A stretch of 35,611 nt of DNA, from positions 1-35,611 of IMG/VR virus record IMGVR_UViG_3300044638_005334; one strand, given 5' to 3'. The notes below the pieces were generated by a model. It worked only from the letters and a program-made list of their open reading frames with translations. It was not told where the DNA came from and did no database searches. A program made the translations under genes and the position numbers. The first letter of the stretch is position 1. Each line of letters opens with the position of its first letter. Shown in pieces: positions 8,922-17,962 of this stretch. The DNA comes from a virus.

Positions 8922-9112
8922 AATATCTTGTAGCACTTTCCCTTTTGTTTCTTGCTGGTTGCGCAACTCCATTGACTCGTTTGATGCCAAAGATAGAAAT
9001 GCCTGAACCACCAAAAGAATTGATGGCTCCACCAAAGCCACTCAAGACAATAATTCCAGTTGCACCACCGCAATCAGAATTAGTTCGTGATGTCCCACCT
9101 GCAGGACAATAA
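8918..9112 (+). CDS. Outer-membrane spanin lipoprotein (Rz1-like)
   Basis: 64 residues from ATG 8918, chosen over the in-frame ATG at 8894 because it gives a canonical lipoprotein signal (MKYLVALSLLFLAGC, lipobox LAGC with Cys15) and an ATGA overlap with the i-spanin stop; SD-like GGGGAG lies just upstream. The mature part is proline-rich (PEPPKELMAPPKPLK), as in Rz1. It is expected in the outer membrane facing the periplasm, interacting with the C-terminus of the upstream spanin. Confidence 0.8.
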   Translation: MKYLVALSLLFLAGCATPLTRLMPKIEMPEPPKELMAPPKPLKTIIPVAPPQSELVRDVPPAGQ

Positions 9113-9113
9113 T

Positions 9114-9290
9114 ATGTCCTACATAAAGCATCTACTCCGATCTTGGAAGTGGGCATTTATTTTGCTAGTACATGGCTTGTTCCCATTTATCTGGGAAACG
9201 AGAGTGAGTGATGAGATCTGTAAAAACAAAAATAACAAAACCAGACAATACTTGCTCAAGCACATGTATGGGGTAGAAGAAAATGGTTGA
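9114..9290 (+). CDS. Small membrane protein, DUF6356-like
   Basis: 58 residues from ATG 9114, one base after the spanin stop. It has a single hydrophobic segment with the pattern LLVHGLFPFIWET, which resembles the DUF6356 family signature (LVHA-LFPFLF), followed by a charged tail with YLLKHM. The family is of unknown function and is often found in bacteria and phages as a short membrane protein. It overlaps the next gene by 8 nt. The family link is from memory of the motif. Confidence 0.5.
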   Translation: MSYIKHLLRSWKWAFILLVHGLFPFIWETRVSDEICKNKNNKTRQYLLKHMYGVEENG

Positions 9291-9627
9291 CTTTGAGAAC
9301 AAACTCAGTAAAATAGAGACTGAGGTCGCTGCAATGCGAGAGAAGATTTCTTTCTTCTCAGTCATCTACGAAAAGTTTGATCGTACTCTTGATAAACTTG
9401 AGAAACAGCATAACGACGAACTCCGTGAAGTTCATAACAAGATCGAAGAGATTGAGTCATCTATTATGGATGAGATCAAAGCACTTCGGCAAGAAATGAA
9501 ACTGCACCACGAAGTTGAAAAACAAAAGATCGAAGATCTGAACAAATGGCGTTGGTTAGTAATGGGTGGCGCTGTTGTTATTGGTTGGATTTTATCCAAG
9601 TTAGGGTTGCCTTTTACCGTAAAATAG
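9283..9627 (+). CDS. Coiled-coil protein with C-terminal membrane anchor
   Basis: 114 residues. The first 85 residues are a charged coiled coil (KLSKIETEVAAMREKI and further heptads); residues about 90-108 are a membrane helix (WLVMGGAVVIGWILSKLG). This is tail-anchored topology, the inverse of the protein at 6772. It is the last gene of the lysis/envelope cluster and lies just before a promoter for the primase. No family is recognised. Confidence 0.65.
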   Translation: MVDFENKLSKIETEVAAMREKISFFSVIYEKFDRTLDKLEKQHNDELREVHNKIEEIESSIMDEIKALRQEMKLHHEVEKQKIEDLNKWRWLVMGGAVVIGWILSKLGLPFTVK

Positions 9628-9635
9628 TATATAAT
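9607..9635 (+). promoter_or_regulatory. Sigma70-type promoter before primase
   Basis: TTGCCT (9607-9612), a 17-bp spacer and TATAAT (9630-9635), overlapping the end of the upstream gene. Predicted transcription begins near 9642 and leaves a leader of about 24 nt before the primase ATG. Confidence 0.6.
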
Positions 9636-9665
9636 GTTTGATCCGTTGGTGAATTTTAGTGATGT

Positions 9666-10745
9666 ATGTCTGTTTATATCGATCGTAAGTTTTTATCATT
9701 TATATCTTCGAAGTTAGAACAGTTTAAGCAAAAGCAAACTGATCTCTATAACTTTCGTTGTCCTTACTGCGGCGATTCGAAGAAGAACAAACTAAAGGCG
9801 AGAGGCTATGTTTATCGCAAGTCCAACGACTACTTCTTCATCTGCCACAACTGCGGCAAGTCGACGACTTTTTCGAAGTTTTTGGAGTACACAGATGGTA
9901 CAACCTATAAGCAATACATCCTGGAACGATACTCAGCTGGTGAAACAGGATACGGCACTAACGCCAAAAAGCCTGATTTCGAACAACTCAAGGGAAACGC
10001 CCACGCCAGGTTCCAGTCTTCTCTCAACAACACCAGAAGAGATCCAGAGCCAGTTGAAAGCCTGGAGAGAACTTGGCGAGCGTTTGAAGATTATAGTATA
10101 GTAAATCTTCCCGAAGAGCACTATGCTCGCGACTATATAAAAAATAGGAAGATTCCTGAGAAGTATTGGAGCGAGATTCTATTCGTCCCGAAATTTCTTG
10201 ATTTCCTAGATAAAGAATTCCCCAATCATGGTAAAGACGAGGTCCCAAACGACGATCGTATAGTTCTCCTTTACACTAACGAAAAGGGTGAGATTACAAA
10301 TGTCGCGGGGAGAGCATTGTCTGACACCAAGATACGGTATGTCACTGTAAAGGTGTCAGATGAGAAGAAAGTGTTTGGATTGCACCGTGTACGAAAAGAA
10401 GATAGAATCTATGTCGTTGAAGGACAGTTTGATTCTTATTTCTTGCCGAATTGTGTTGCCTCTGGTGATAGCAATTTGGGTGGCGTGGCAGCAATTTTTC
10501 CAGAACTAGATGTTGTTTTAGTTTACGATAACGAAAGAAGAAATAAAGATATTGTAAAGCAAATTGAGAAATCAATTGACGCTGGTCATTCTGTTTGTTT
10601 GTTTCCAGAGAATGTTCCTGGGAAAGATATAAATGAAATGATACAAAATAACTTGACATCAGACGAGATAAAAGATATTATAGATAGAAATACGCACAAA
10701 GGTTTATCTGCAAAATTAACCTTTACAAGTTGGAAAAGGTGTTAA
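9666..10745 (+). CDS. DNA primase, T4 gp61 type
   Basis: 359 residues, close to T4 gp61. An N-terminal zinc-binding site has C32-P-Y-C35 and C60-H-N-C63. A central TOPRIM-like catalytic domain shows IYVVEGQFDSYF (catalytic Glu) and VVLVYDNERRN (acidic pair). A helical C-terminus ends the protein. It synthesises RNA primers for lagging-strand replication in partnership with the replicative helicase (gp41 in T4), which is not in this window. It has its own promoter at 9607 and begins the replication/nucleotide block. The SD is weak. Confidence 0.85.
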   Translation: MSVYIDRKFLSFISSKLEQFKQKQTDLYNFRCPYCGDSKKNKLKARGYVYRKSNDYFFICHNCGKSTTFSKFLEYTDGTTYKQYILERYSAGETGYGTNAKKPDFEQLKGNAHARFQSSLNNTRRDPEPVESLERTWRAFEDYSIVNLPEEHYARDYIKNRKIPEKYWSEILFVPKFLDFLDKEFPNHGKDEVPNDDRIVLLYTNEKGEITNVAGRALSDTKIRYVTVKVSDEKKVFGLHRVRKEDRIYVVEGQFDSYFLPNCVASGDSNLGGVAAIFPELDVVLVYDNERRNKDIVKQIEKSIDAGHSVCLFPENVPGKDINEMIQNNLTSDEIKDIIDRNTHKGLSAKLTFTSWKRC

Positions 10746-10746
10746 C

Positions 10747-11010
10747 ATGAGTAATCTATCAGACCTCGGTTTAGAAATTGTAAAAAATCCTATCACTCAA
10801 GTAAGACTGCAGTTTCATGCTGGACATTGGTATGTTGAATATCGTCGCGAGCCAAAATTTTATTTTGATAAATGGTGGTGGTTTGACGATAGCAAATTTA
10901 CTGAGTATTCCGATGCAATAGTTCGCGCTCAAACTCTAGCAGCAGAGGGCGGCACAAAAGAGATTAAGCATCTACAAACACAAATTTTTAATGTAAATAA
11001 TGGAGAATAA
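10747..11010 (+). CDS. Hypothetical protein (87 aa)
   Basis: 87 residues, starting one base after the primase stop. It has an aromatic central stretch (GHWYVEYRREPKFYFDKWWW) and a helical C-terminus. There is no cysteine motif, membrane helix or known signature. It is co-transcribed with primase and peroxiredoxin by spacing. The function is unknown. Confidence 0.65.
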   Translation: MSNLSDLGLEIVKNPITQVRLQFHAGHWYVEYRREPKFYFDKWWWFDDSKFTEYSDAIVRAQTLAAEGGTKEIKHLQTQIFNVNNGE

Positions 11011-11012
11011 TT

Positions 11013-11549
11013 ATGAATATGGAAGGAAAGAGAGTTCCTAATGTAGTTTTCAAGACTCGCGTGCGTGATGAGTCTGTTGGCGGGAATAACCCATATCGTT
11101 GGGAAGATGTAAAGAGCAAGGACTTGTTCAAGCGCAAGCGTGTTGTTCTATTCTCATTGCCAGGTGCATTTACACCAACCTGTTCAACATATCAGTTGCC
11201 AGACTTCGAAAAGATGTTTGCTGATTTTCAGACATGTGGCATCAAGGAAATCTATTGCGTATCAGTCAACGACGCTTTCGTTATGAACGCATGGGCGAAG
11301 TCGCAAAATCTTGTTAATGTCAAGGTCATTCCTGACGGCAGTGGCGCGTTTACAAAGAAGATGAAGATGCTAGTCAAGAAAGATAATCTTGGCTTCGGTG
11401 TTCGTTCATGGCGCTATGCTGCAGTTGTAAAGAATGGCGTGATTGAAAAGATGTTTGTTGAGCCTGGTTTTGAAGACAACTGCACCACAGACCCTTACGG
11501 TGAAACAGCACCAAAAAATGTTTTGGACTGGCTCAAAAAGAATTCGTGA
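11013..11549 (+). CDS. Peroxiredoxin, Prx5 type
   Basis: 178 residues. FSLPGAFTPTCSTYQLP carries the T-x-x-C active site with peroxidatic Cys57 and Thr54. Downstream SVNDAFVMNAW and VIPDGSGAFTKKM match the Prx5/AhpC-TSA family. It reduces peroxides using a thiol donor. SD GGAG lies 7 nt before ATG 11013; an alternative in-frame ATG at 11019 is less well spaced. No fused glutaredoxin domain is present. Its position before ThyX and RNR suggests a role in redox support of nucleotide synthesis or protection from oxidative stress during infection (inference). Confidence 0.85.
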   Translation: MNMEGKRVPNVVFKTRVRDESVGGNNPYRWEDVKSKDLFKRKRVVLFSLPGAFTPTCSTYQLPDFEKMFADFQTCGIKEIYCVSVNDAFVMNAWAKSQNLVNVKVIPDGSGAFTKKMKMLVKKDNLGFGVRSWRYAAVVKNGVIEKMFVEPGFEDNCTTDPYGETAPKNVLDWLKKNS

Positions 11550-11550
11550 T

Positions 11551-12210
11551 ATGAAAGTACAATTAGTATCATACAGTAAACCAGTTTTAGAGGGATTGGA
11601 GACACCAACGGACCTTGTTGCTTATTGCGCAAGAGTCTCCAATCCCTCTAATCAATTAAACAGTGAAACTGCTGAAAAATTGATCAAGTATCTGGTGAAG
11701 CATCAGCACTGGTCACCGCTAGAAATGGCAACAATGTGTCTAGAAATTGAAACAACTAGAGACATTGCTCGTCAGATTCTTCGCCATCGCAGTTTTTCTT
11801 TCCAGGAATTTTCGCAGCGTTACGCAGACCCAACAAAGGATCTGGAATTTGTTACTCGAGAAGCAAGACTCCAAGACCCAACTAACCGCCAAAATTCTAT
11901 TTCTGGCGCAGAAGTAATGGTGCAATATGAGTGGGATGTGCGCCAAAGAGAATTGTTAGATCATGTAAAACAAGTCTACAGATGGGCAATCGATAACAAT
12001 ATTGCTAAAGAACAGGCTCGTGCTGTTCTTCCAGAGGGATTAACTATGTCCCGTATGTATATGAGCGGTACATTAAGATCTTGGATTCACTATATACAAC
12101 TCCGAAGCGGTAACGGCACTCAAAAAGAACATATGGATATCGCGAAAGAGTGCGCCAAGGTTATTGCTGAAGTATTCCCTCTATCAACGCAATTCATCGC
12201 ACAAGAATAA
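11551..12210 (+). CDS. thyX: Flavin-dependent thymidylate synthase ThyX
   Basis: 219 residues from ATG 11551, directly after the upstream stop; the longer open frame starting at 11443 overlaps the peroxiredoxin and is rejected. The signature RHRSFSFQEFSQRY at residues 78-91 matches RHRxxSxxxxSxRY. It converts dUMP to dTMP using methylenetetrahydrofolate, NAD(P)H and FAD. With the downstream ribonucleotide reductase it supplies dNTPs for phage replication. Length matches the family (about 220-250). Confidence 0.93.
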   Translation: MKVQLVSYSKPVLEGLETPTDLVAYCARVSNPSNQLNSETAEKLIKYLVKHQHWSPLEMATMCLEIETTRDIARQILRHRSFSFQEFSQRYADPTKDLEFVTREARLQDPTNRQNSISGAEVMVQYEWDVRQRELLDHVKQVYRWAIDNNIAKEQARAVLPEGLTMSRMYMSGTLRSWIHYIQLRSGNGTQKEHMDIAKECAKVIAEVFPLSTQFIAQE

Positions 12211-12222
12211 TAAGGAGCAATC

Positions 12223-14109
12223 ATGGCTACGAGACTTCCTAGCATTTATCAAGATTTCATTCACATTTCCAGATATGCACGATTCAACGATGATCTAGGT
12301 CGTCGAGAAACATGGGATGAAACTGTTGACAGATACATCAGTTATTTTAAGAGCAAAACAGACAACAATAAGAAAGTTCCTTGGGATGAATTGCGCACTG
12401 CTATTCTAAATCTAGAAGTCATGCCATCAATGCGTTGCTTGATGACCGCAGGACCTGCTTTGGAAAAGGATCAAGTCGCTGGTTATAATTGCTCGTATGT
12501 TGCCATTGATAATACAAAAGCATTTGATGAAATCATGTATGTTCTAATGTGCGGAACAGGTGTTGGTTTCTCTGTTGAATCAAAGTACACTAACAAACTT
12601 CCAGAAGTTCCAGAAGAACTACACGAAACAGACACAACCGTTGTCGTTGCTGATTCTAAGATTGGCTGGGCTTCTGCTTATCGTGAAATCGTTTCGCTTC
12701 TGTATTCTGGTAAGATCGCGAAGTGGGATGTATCAAAGGTTCGCCCAGCAGGTGAGCGTCTAAAGGTATTTGGTGGTCGCGCATCTGGTCCAGAACCATT
12801 GGTCGATCTATTCAAATTCACTCTCAATATCTTTACAAAGGCAAGAGGCAGGAAACTGTCTACCTTGGAGTGCCATGACATTGTATGCAAGATTGCTGAT
12901 ATTGTTGTTTGCGGTGGTGTTCGCCGTTCTGCTCTCATTTCTCTAACTGACCTCAACGATGACCAGTTGCGTCATGCAAAGTCAGGTGACTGGTGGACGC
13001 ACAATGGGCAAAGAGCACTTGCAAATATTTCGGCAGTGTATGACAAACGAGTAGACATGGATACATTCATGAATGAATGGCATGCTCTTTATATGTCAAA
13101 GTCTGGTGAGCGTGGTATCTTCTCTCGTGCTGCTTCACAGGCTGTTGCTGCTAAGAATGGTCGCCGCGATCCAAAGCATGAGTTCGGCACAAATCCTTGC
13201 AGTGAAATCATTCTTCGTCCATTTGAGTTCTGTAATCTTTCTGAGATCGTTGTTCGCGCAAATGATGATGTTGAATCATTGAAGCGTAAGGCTCGTTTGG
13301 CTACAATCATTGGTACACTTCAGTCAACGCTAACAGACTTCCGCTACATCAATAAGAAATGGAAGAATAATTGCGATGAAGAAAGACTACTTGGCGTTTC
13401 CTTTACTGGTATTTGTGATAACAAGTTGCTTAATAAGCCATCACAGAAACTTGCTGATGCATTGGATGCTATCAGACTTCATTGCGTTGAAACAAATAAG
13501 GAATTCGCACATGCTCTTGGTGTTCCACAGTCGGCTGCAATTACTTGCGTCAAACCTTCAGGTACTGTATCACAGTTGGTTGATTCCGCTTCAGGCATTC
13601 ACCCACGCTATGCCCAATATTATATTCGTAGAGTTAGGGCTGATATGAAGGATCCTCTTGCTCAGTTTATGATTAACAAGGGATACTTTGCTGAGGAAGA
13701 TTTCTACAGCAAGTCAAATTGGGTGTTCTCATTCCCAATGAAGGCACCAAAGAACTCTGTTACACGCAACGACATGACTGCGATTGAACAGTTGGAACTT
13801 TGGAAGATCTATCAAGACCACTGGTGTGAACACAAGCCATCTATCACTGTATATGTTGGTGATGATGAGTGGATGGAAGTTGGTGCATGGGTTTACAAGA
13901 ACATCTCGATTCTTTCAGGTGTTTCTTTCCTCCCACGCGACAACGGTTCATATCGTCAAGCACCTTACGAAGAAATTGATGAATCGTTGTATAACGAACT
14001 TCTTGCTCGCCAAAATGTGGATATCAATTGGGTAGAGTTTATGGAAGAAACAGATACAACAACTTCAGCAAAAGAATTGGCTTGCTCGGCAGGAGTCTGC
14101 GAACTGTGA
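12223..14109 (+). CDS. nrdJ: Adenosylcobalamin-dependent ribonucleotide reductase (class II)
   Basis: 628 residues, with SD AAGGAG 8 nt before ATG. Expected features: N-terminal Cys90 in the GYNCSY region, CGTGVGFSVES, NPCSEI at 324-329 (catalytic Asn, Cys326 radical, Glu328), KPSGTVSQL, and a C-terminal reducing pair C621/C626 in CSAGVCEL. It reduces ribonucleotides with a B12-derived radical, needs no NrdB partner and works with or without oxygen. No nrdB or nrdG is nearby, supporting class II. Dependence on host cobalamin is implied. The TGA overlaps the GTG start of the next gene. Confidence 0.88.
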   Translation: MATRLPSIYQDFIHISRYARFNDDLGRRETWDETVDRYISYFKSKTDNNKKVPWDELRTAILNLEVMPSMRCLMTAGPALEKDQVAGYNCSYVAIDNTKAFDEIMYVLMCGTGVGFSVESKYTNKLPEVPEELHETDTTVVVADSKIGWASAYREIVSLLYSGKIAKWDVSKVRPAGERLKVFGGRASGPEPLVDLFKFTLNIFTKARGRKLSTLECHDIVCKIADIVVCGGVRRSALISLTDLNDDQLRHAKSGDWWTHNGQRALANISAVYDKRVDMDTFMNEWHALYMSKSGERGIFSRAASQAVAAKNGRRDPKHEFGTNPCSEIILRPFEFCNLSEIVVRANDDVESLKRKARLATIIGTLQSTLTDFRYINKKWKNNCDEERLLGVSFTGICDNKLLNKPSQKLADALDAIRLHCVETNKEFAHALGVPQSAAITCVKPSGTVSQLVDSASGIHPRYAQYYIRRVRADMKDPLAQFMINKGYFAEEDFYSKSNWVFSFPMKAPKNSVTRNDMTAIEQLELWKIYQDHWCEHKPSITVYVGDDEWMEVGAWVYKNISILSGVSFLPRDNGSYRQAPYEEIDESLYNELLARQNVDINWVEFMEETDTTTSAKELACSAGVCEL

Positions 14110-15368
14110 AATTTAGCATTATAACACCCACTCACCTGAAGAACTCGTTTCTGGGTGACTTGTATGAGAGTCTTGTTGCTCAAACTTATGAGAACTGGGA
14201 GTGGGTGATTTATTTGAATGGTGTGGAAGGTGGTTTGGATGCTCTAGTAAATTACCCAGTGCTAGTTGCGATTAAGTCTGATGAGCGCATTAAAATTGTT
14301 GTGAGTGATGAGATCAATTCTAAAATCGGCTTCAATAAGAACAAAGCCTTTCATCTAGGAACAGGTGATGTTCTTGTTGAGGTCGATCATGATGATATGC
14401 TCACACCAGATTGCTTAGAAGAATTATACAAAGCATTTCAAGATCCTACTGTTGGATTTGTATACAGTGATAGTATCACCTATCATGTAAACAATGAATT
14501 TACACCATACGATGCTCATTATGGGTGGACTTATAAAAAAGTCATGTGGCGTGGCAAAGAACATTACTCAATGAATTCTTTTGCACCAACAAGCCACAGC
14601 ATGGCGTATATCTGGTATGCGCCTGACCATGTTCGAGCGTGGCGCAAAAGTGTTTATGTGTCCATTGGTGGTCATAATGTAAATCTAGATGTATGCGATG
14701 ATCATGAATTGGTTATCCGCACATACTTGAACACCAAGATGCATCATATCAATAAGCCTCTGTATGTCTACAGGATTACTGGTAACAATACTTGGTTAGA
14801 AAGAAATCAAGCAATTCAAGATACAACTAGAGAGTTGTTTAAGCAGTATGCGTGGGATCTTGCGTGTAAAGATGCGAAAGACAGAGGGTTGGATATTGTA
14901 GAATTAGGCGGCGGCATTAATCCTCGGGCTGGATGCAATATCAATATTGATTTAGAAGATGGTAATGTTACCGCTGATCTTAATAATGGCATTCCGCTTC
15001 CAGATAACAGCGTTGGTGTAATCAACGCTTCGCATATTATAGAGCATCTTAACGATAAACACAAGATTATGGCAGAGATCTACCGTGTTCTTGCTGATGA
15101 TGGTTGGGTATTCATTCAGGTGCCCTCAACAGATGGTCGCGGTGCATTTCAAGACCCAACGCACGTGAGTTACTGGAATGAAAACTGCTTCTGGTACTAC
15201 ACCAGAAAAGATAAGGCAATGTTTATTCGCAACGACAAGATTCGGTTTCAGGAATTTAAACTTGATACCTTTTGGTGGGAACCACGAAGCGATAATATTG
15301 CAATCACAGATGCTTGGTTAGTTGCCATTAAGTCTGATAAGCGTAGACCACACCCAGTAAAAATATGA
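14106..15368 (+). CDS. GT2 glycosyltransferase fused to SAM methyltransferase
   Basis: The start was set at GTG 14106, which overlaps the RNR stop (GTGA) and has SD AGGAG 10 nt upstream; the open frame extends to 14028 but that is inside RNR. 420 residues. Residues 1-230 are a GT-A family 2 domain: KFSIITPTHLKN, QTYENWEW, and the metal-site VDHDD. Residues about 265-400 are a methyltransferase: ELGGGINPRAGCNINID, an ADLNNGIPLPDNSV strand, and ASHIIEHL as in class I MTases. The fusion would attach a sugar and methylate the same product. The target is unknown (host glycan, virion or modified base). Confidence 0.8.
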   Translation: MKFSIITPTHLKNSFLGDLYESLVAQTYENWEWVIYLNGVEGGLDALVNYPVLVAIKSDERIKIVVSDEINSKIGFNKNKAFHLGTGDVLVEVDHDDMLTPDCLEELYKAFQDPTVGFVYSDSITYHVNNEFTPYDAHYGWTYKKVMWRGKEHYSMNSFAPTSHSMAYIWYAPDHVRAWRKSVYVSIGGHNVNLDVCDDHELVIRTYLNTKMHHINKPLYVYRITGNNTWLERNQAIQDTTRELFKQYAWDLACKDAKDRGLDIVELGGGINPRAGCNINIDLEDGNVTADLNNGIPLPDNSVGVINASHIIEHLNDKHKIMAEIYRVLADDGWVFIQVPSTDGRGAFQDPTHVSYWNENCFWYYTRKDKAMFIRNDKIRFQEFKLDTFWWEPRSDNIAITDAWLVAIKSDKRRPHPVKI

Positions 15369-17083
15369 ACAAGAAAACTAAAATTGTAATGATCTCGATG
15401 TTCAAGAATGAAGCGCAGAACATCGGGAAGATGCTAGAATCTGTTGCTCCGTATATCGATTACTGGATTCTACAGGATAATGGTTCTACGGATGGAACAC
15501 CAGAAGTTGTAAAGGCATGGCAGGAAAAGTACAATATCCCAGGATTTGTTTACCAAGTTGAAGAAGGCTGGGTAAACTTTGGTTGGAATCGTGACCATCT
15601 CTTACAGAAGTGCCGCCAAACAGAACATGGCTGCGACTGGATTATGAAGATGGATTGTGACGAGACATTAATCGTCGATAGTGACTTTGATTGGTCACCG
15701 TTTGACAATCATTCTACTCAAGCATTTCATGTAACATCTATTGCTGACCCTCTAATCTATTTCAGAGCATGGATCTGGAACGCCAAGTTACCGTGGCGCT
15801 TCAATCACGACCCAGCGCACGAGACCATCTATCTAGACATAGAAGGTGTTGGTGAAAACTTTGAACGCAAAAATCTAGGATATAAGTTTAGATTAATTGG
15901 CGGTGTGATGCAGGGAGAAAGTTACACCGTTCCAACGAAATATGTTAGCGATGCGTTAAAGTTAGAAGAGCGATTGATTCGCGAAGGAACAATGTTGACT
16001 GACCTGTATCATTTTTGGTATATTGGTAAGTCGTATGAAGATTGCTATCGTGGTAACTTTTTCCCACTAAAAGACATTCACCAGAAGGAATATGCTCGCC
16101 GCTGCATATTTTATTTTCAACAAATCTTAGACTATACGCACGATTATAGCAATACGAAGAAAGCAAAAAATATTGATGAAATGGCTTACTTTGCCATGAA
16201 CAGTATTGGTAATGCATATAGGTTTCTAGACGAGCATTACAAGGCAATTGAATTCTACAAAGAATCAGAACAGTTTGCCCCACCAAGAAACGACCACCTT
16301 GTTAATCTCGCCGAAACATATTGGGAGTTGATGGATTATCGAAGGATGGTTCAATGCACAGAAAAACTGATGCAACCAGAACGGAAGAATCCTTTCCCAG
16401 AGTTTTTCTTTCTCATTAATCAAAACCTTTATCATGACACTGGTACACACCCGCAATACTTGCATAAAATTGCAAGTGAGTTGACTGCGCAGTATACAAC
16501 GCTTCATCTTGGAACTGTATTTGCTGTAAAGAAAGAAAACACGAAGCGAATGTTTATTGTTGATGACTTTTATGATGACCCAGAACTGGTTAGAAACTTT
16601 GCCTTGCAATTAGAATACACTGAGGATCTGCGATACTACAAGGGTAAAAGAACTCAGTCGTACAAAACGCCACAGATGCGTCAGAGGTTTGAAGAGATTA
16701 TAGGTAAAAAGATTACTGTGTGGGATGAGCATGGAATGAATGGCGTGTTCCAGTATTGCACACCAGAAGATGCGTTAGTGTATCACTGGGACAATCAAAC
16801 TTGGGCTGGAATGATTTACTTAACTCCTGGCGCACCATACCAAAGCGGCACATCATTATTCGCACACAAAGCAACTGGTGCCAGATGTGAAACTGATCCA
16901 GGATCGGAACTTGCCTTTAATGGCGGATACTACGATCGATCTAAATTTGAACTTGTAGATACGGCTGGTAATGTATTTAATCGTTTGGTTCTTTTTGATG
17001 CAAAGTGTATACATGCTGCTAATGAATATTTTGGTCAATCGATAATAAATTCTAGATTGTTCCATCTTTTCTTCTTTGATTGA
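15365..17083 (+). CDS. GT2 glycosyltransferase with TPR and oxygenase-like (DUF6445) domain
   Basis: 572 residues, ATGA overlap with the previous gene. Residues 1-250 are GT2: IVMISMFKNEAQNI, LQDNGSTDGTPE and the DxD-type MKMDCDETL. Residues about 270-370 have helical TPR-like pairs. The C-terminal 190 residues begin KRMFIVDDFYDDPELV and match the DUF6445 / 2OG-Fe(II) oxygenase-like pattern, with H474-x-D476 in YHWDN, a distal His near 550 (CIHAANEY) and Arg near 564. This suggests hydroxylation alongside glycosyl transfer. Substrate unknown; co-translation with the upstream fusion suggests a shared pathway. Confidence 0.8.
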   Translation: MNKKTKIVMISMFKNEAQNIGKMLESVAPYIDYWILQDNGSTDGTPEVVKAWQEKYNIPGFVYQVEEGWVNFGWNRDHLLQKCRQTEHGCDWIMKMDCDETLIVDSDFDWSPFDNHSTQAFHVTSIADPLIYFRAWIWNAKLPWRFNHDPAHETIYLDIEGVGENFERKNLGYKFRLIGGVMQGESYTVPTKYVSDALKLEERLIREGTMLTDLYHFWYIGKSYEDCYRGNFFPLKDIHQKEYARRCIFYFQQILDYTHDYSNTKKAKNIDEMAYFAMNSIGNAYRFLDEHYKAIEFYKESEQFAPPRNDHLVNLAETYWELMDYRRMVQCTEKLMQPERKNPFPEFFFLINQNLYHDTGTHPQYLHKIASELTAQYTTLHLGTVFAVKKENTKRMFIVDDFYDDPELVRNFALQLEYTEDLRYYKGKRTQSYKTPQMRQRFEEIIGKKITVWDEHGMNGVFQYCTPEDALVYHWDNQTWAGMIYLTPGAPYQSGTSLFAHKATGARCETDPGSELAFNGGYYDRSKFELVDTAGNVFNRLVLFDAKCIHAANEYFGQSIINSRLFHLFFFD

Positions 17084-17097
17084 GGATATATACTATC

Positions 17098-17745
17098 ATG
17101 GCATACATAAACGCTAATATCCCGCCCATTGAATGTTATGTGCGGACTAACTTTCTTCAGAACAGAACAGAGTTCGATGAAGCGAAAGACTCATATCTTC
17201 CCGTCCTTATATTCGGTGTGGCGTCGATACCGCATCGTGCCCCACTTTTTCATTTCATCATGGAAGACGAAGGGCTTTGGTTTCGCATGCCGATACACGC
17301 TTTCTGTCATAAGACTCCTGCGCCGCAAGCGTCGCTATATAATCTAGTTCTGTGGGATTCTTTCAGTTCATACATTGGAGTTACGCAGTTCGATTTCTTG
17401 ATCAATAAGCGTATGAAGTATATTGATAGAAACAAGAAATGGAATGAAGGGACTTATATGTTTACGCTAGACTGGGCGCATGAAGACAAGAACATTGCAG
17501 ATCTTGGGTTTAGCGAAGTCCCAGGGCAACATAAATGTGGTCATGTGATTAAACTTGATGATGGTAATTTTGCAATTCAGCCAAACAATCGCTGCCGTGC
17601 ATTTGAGCCATCCTTTGTTACGAAGCCTGGACAAAATCTTATTGAACGAAAACTTGGAACGCAAATGTGGTCTGTAGAAAATACAGCCAAGTGGGTTCTC
17701 TCTGATGACGATAGATACGATTACGAGGTTAAAAACAATGCCTGA
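17098..17745 (+). CDS. Conserved-looking phage protein of unknown function (215 aa)
   Basis: The start was set at ATG 17098 (MAYINANIPPIEC), since the in-frame TTG at 17080 lies inside the preceding gene and GAGG precedes the ATG by 12 nt. Globular mixed sequence with several aromatic strands (GLWFRMPIHAF, TYMFTLDWAHED) and only scattered cysteines. No signal peptide or TM. It overlaps the next gene by 8 nt. No family is recognised. Confidence 0.65.
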   Translation: MAYINANIPPIECYVRTNFLQNRTEFDEAKDSYLPVLIFGVASIPHRAPLFHFIMEDEGLWFRMPIHAFCHKTPAPQASLYNLVLWDSFSSYIGVTQFDFLINKRMKYIDRNKKWNEGTYMFTLDWAHEDKNIADLGFSEVPGQHKCGHVIKLDDGNFAIQPNNRCRAFEPSFVTKPGQNLIERKLGTQMWSVENTAKWVLSDDDRYDYEVKNNA

Positions 17746-17962
17746 TCTAAAACTAACATGCGATAATTGTGGATCTTCATTTGCTTTATCATATGACGAT
17801 GATGAAGTGAGTTATTCACCAAGTCATTGCCCATTCTGTGGCGATTTCTATGATAATGAAAGCGAAGAGCTTAATTTTAATGAATCCGATGATGAGGGAT
17901 TTGATTCTCTAGAAGATGATCTAGGGACAGAAGAAGATGACTACAGTAACAGTAGGCATTGA
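17738..17962 (+). CDS. Small zinc-ribbon, acidic-tail protein
   Basis: 74 residues from ATG 17738. CDNC and CPFC, spaced 25 residues apart, form a probable four-Cys zinc ribbon; the remaining half is D/E/S-rich. It overlaps its neighbours on both sides. An acidic tail with a zinc knuckle suggests protein- or nucleic-acid-binding, possibly a transcription accessory factor; no family is identified. Confidence 0.65.
   Translation: MPDLKLTCDNCGSSFALSYDDDEVSYSPSHCPFCGDFYDNESEELNFNESDDEGFDSLEDDLGTEEDDYSNSRH

Noticed and set aside
11443-11550. N-terminal extension of ThyX
   Set aside because: Lies inside the peroxiredoxin gene in another frame; ThyX alignment starts at the ATG 11551.
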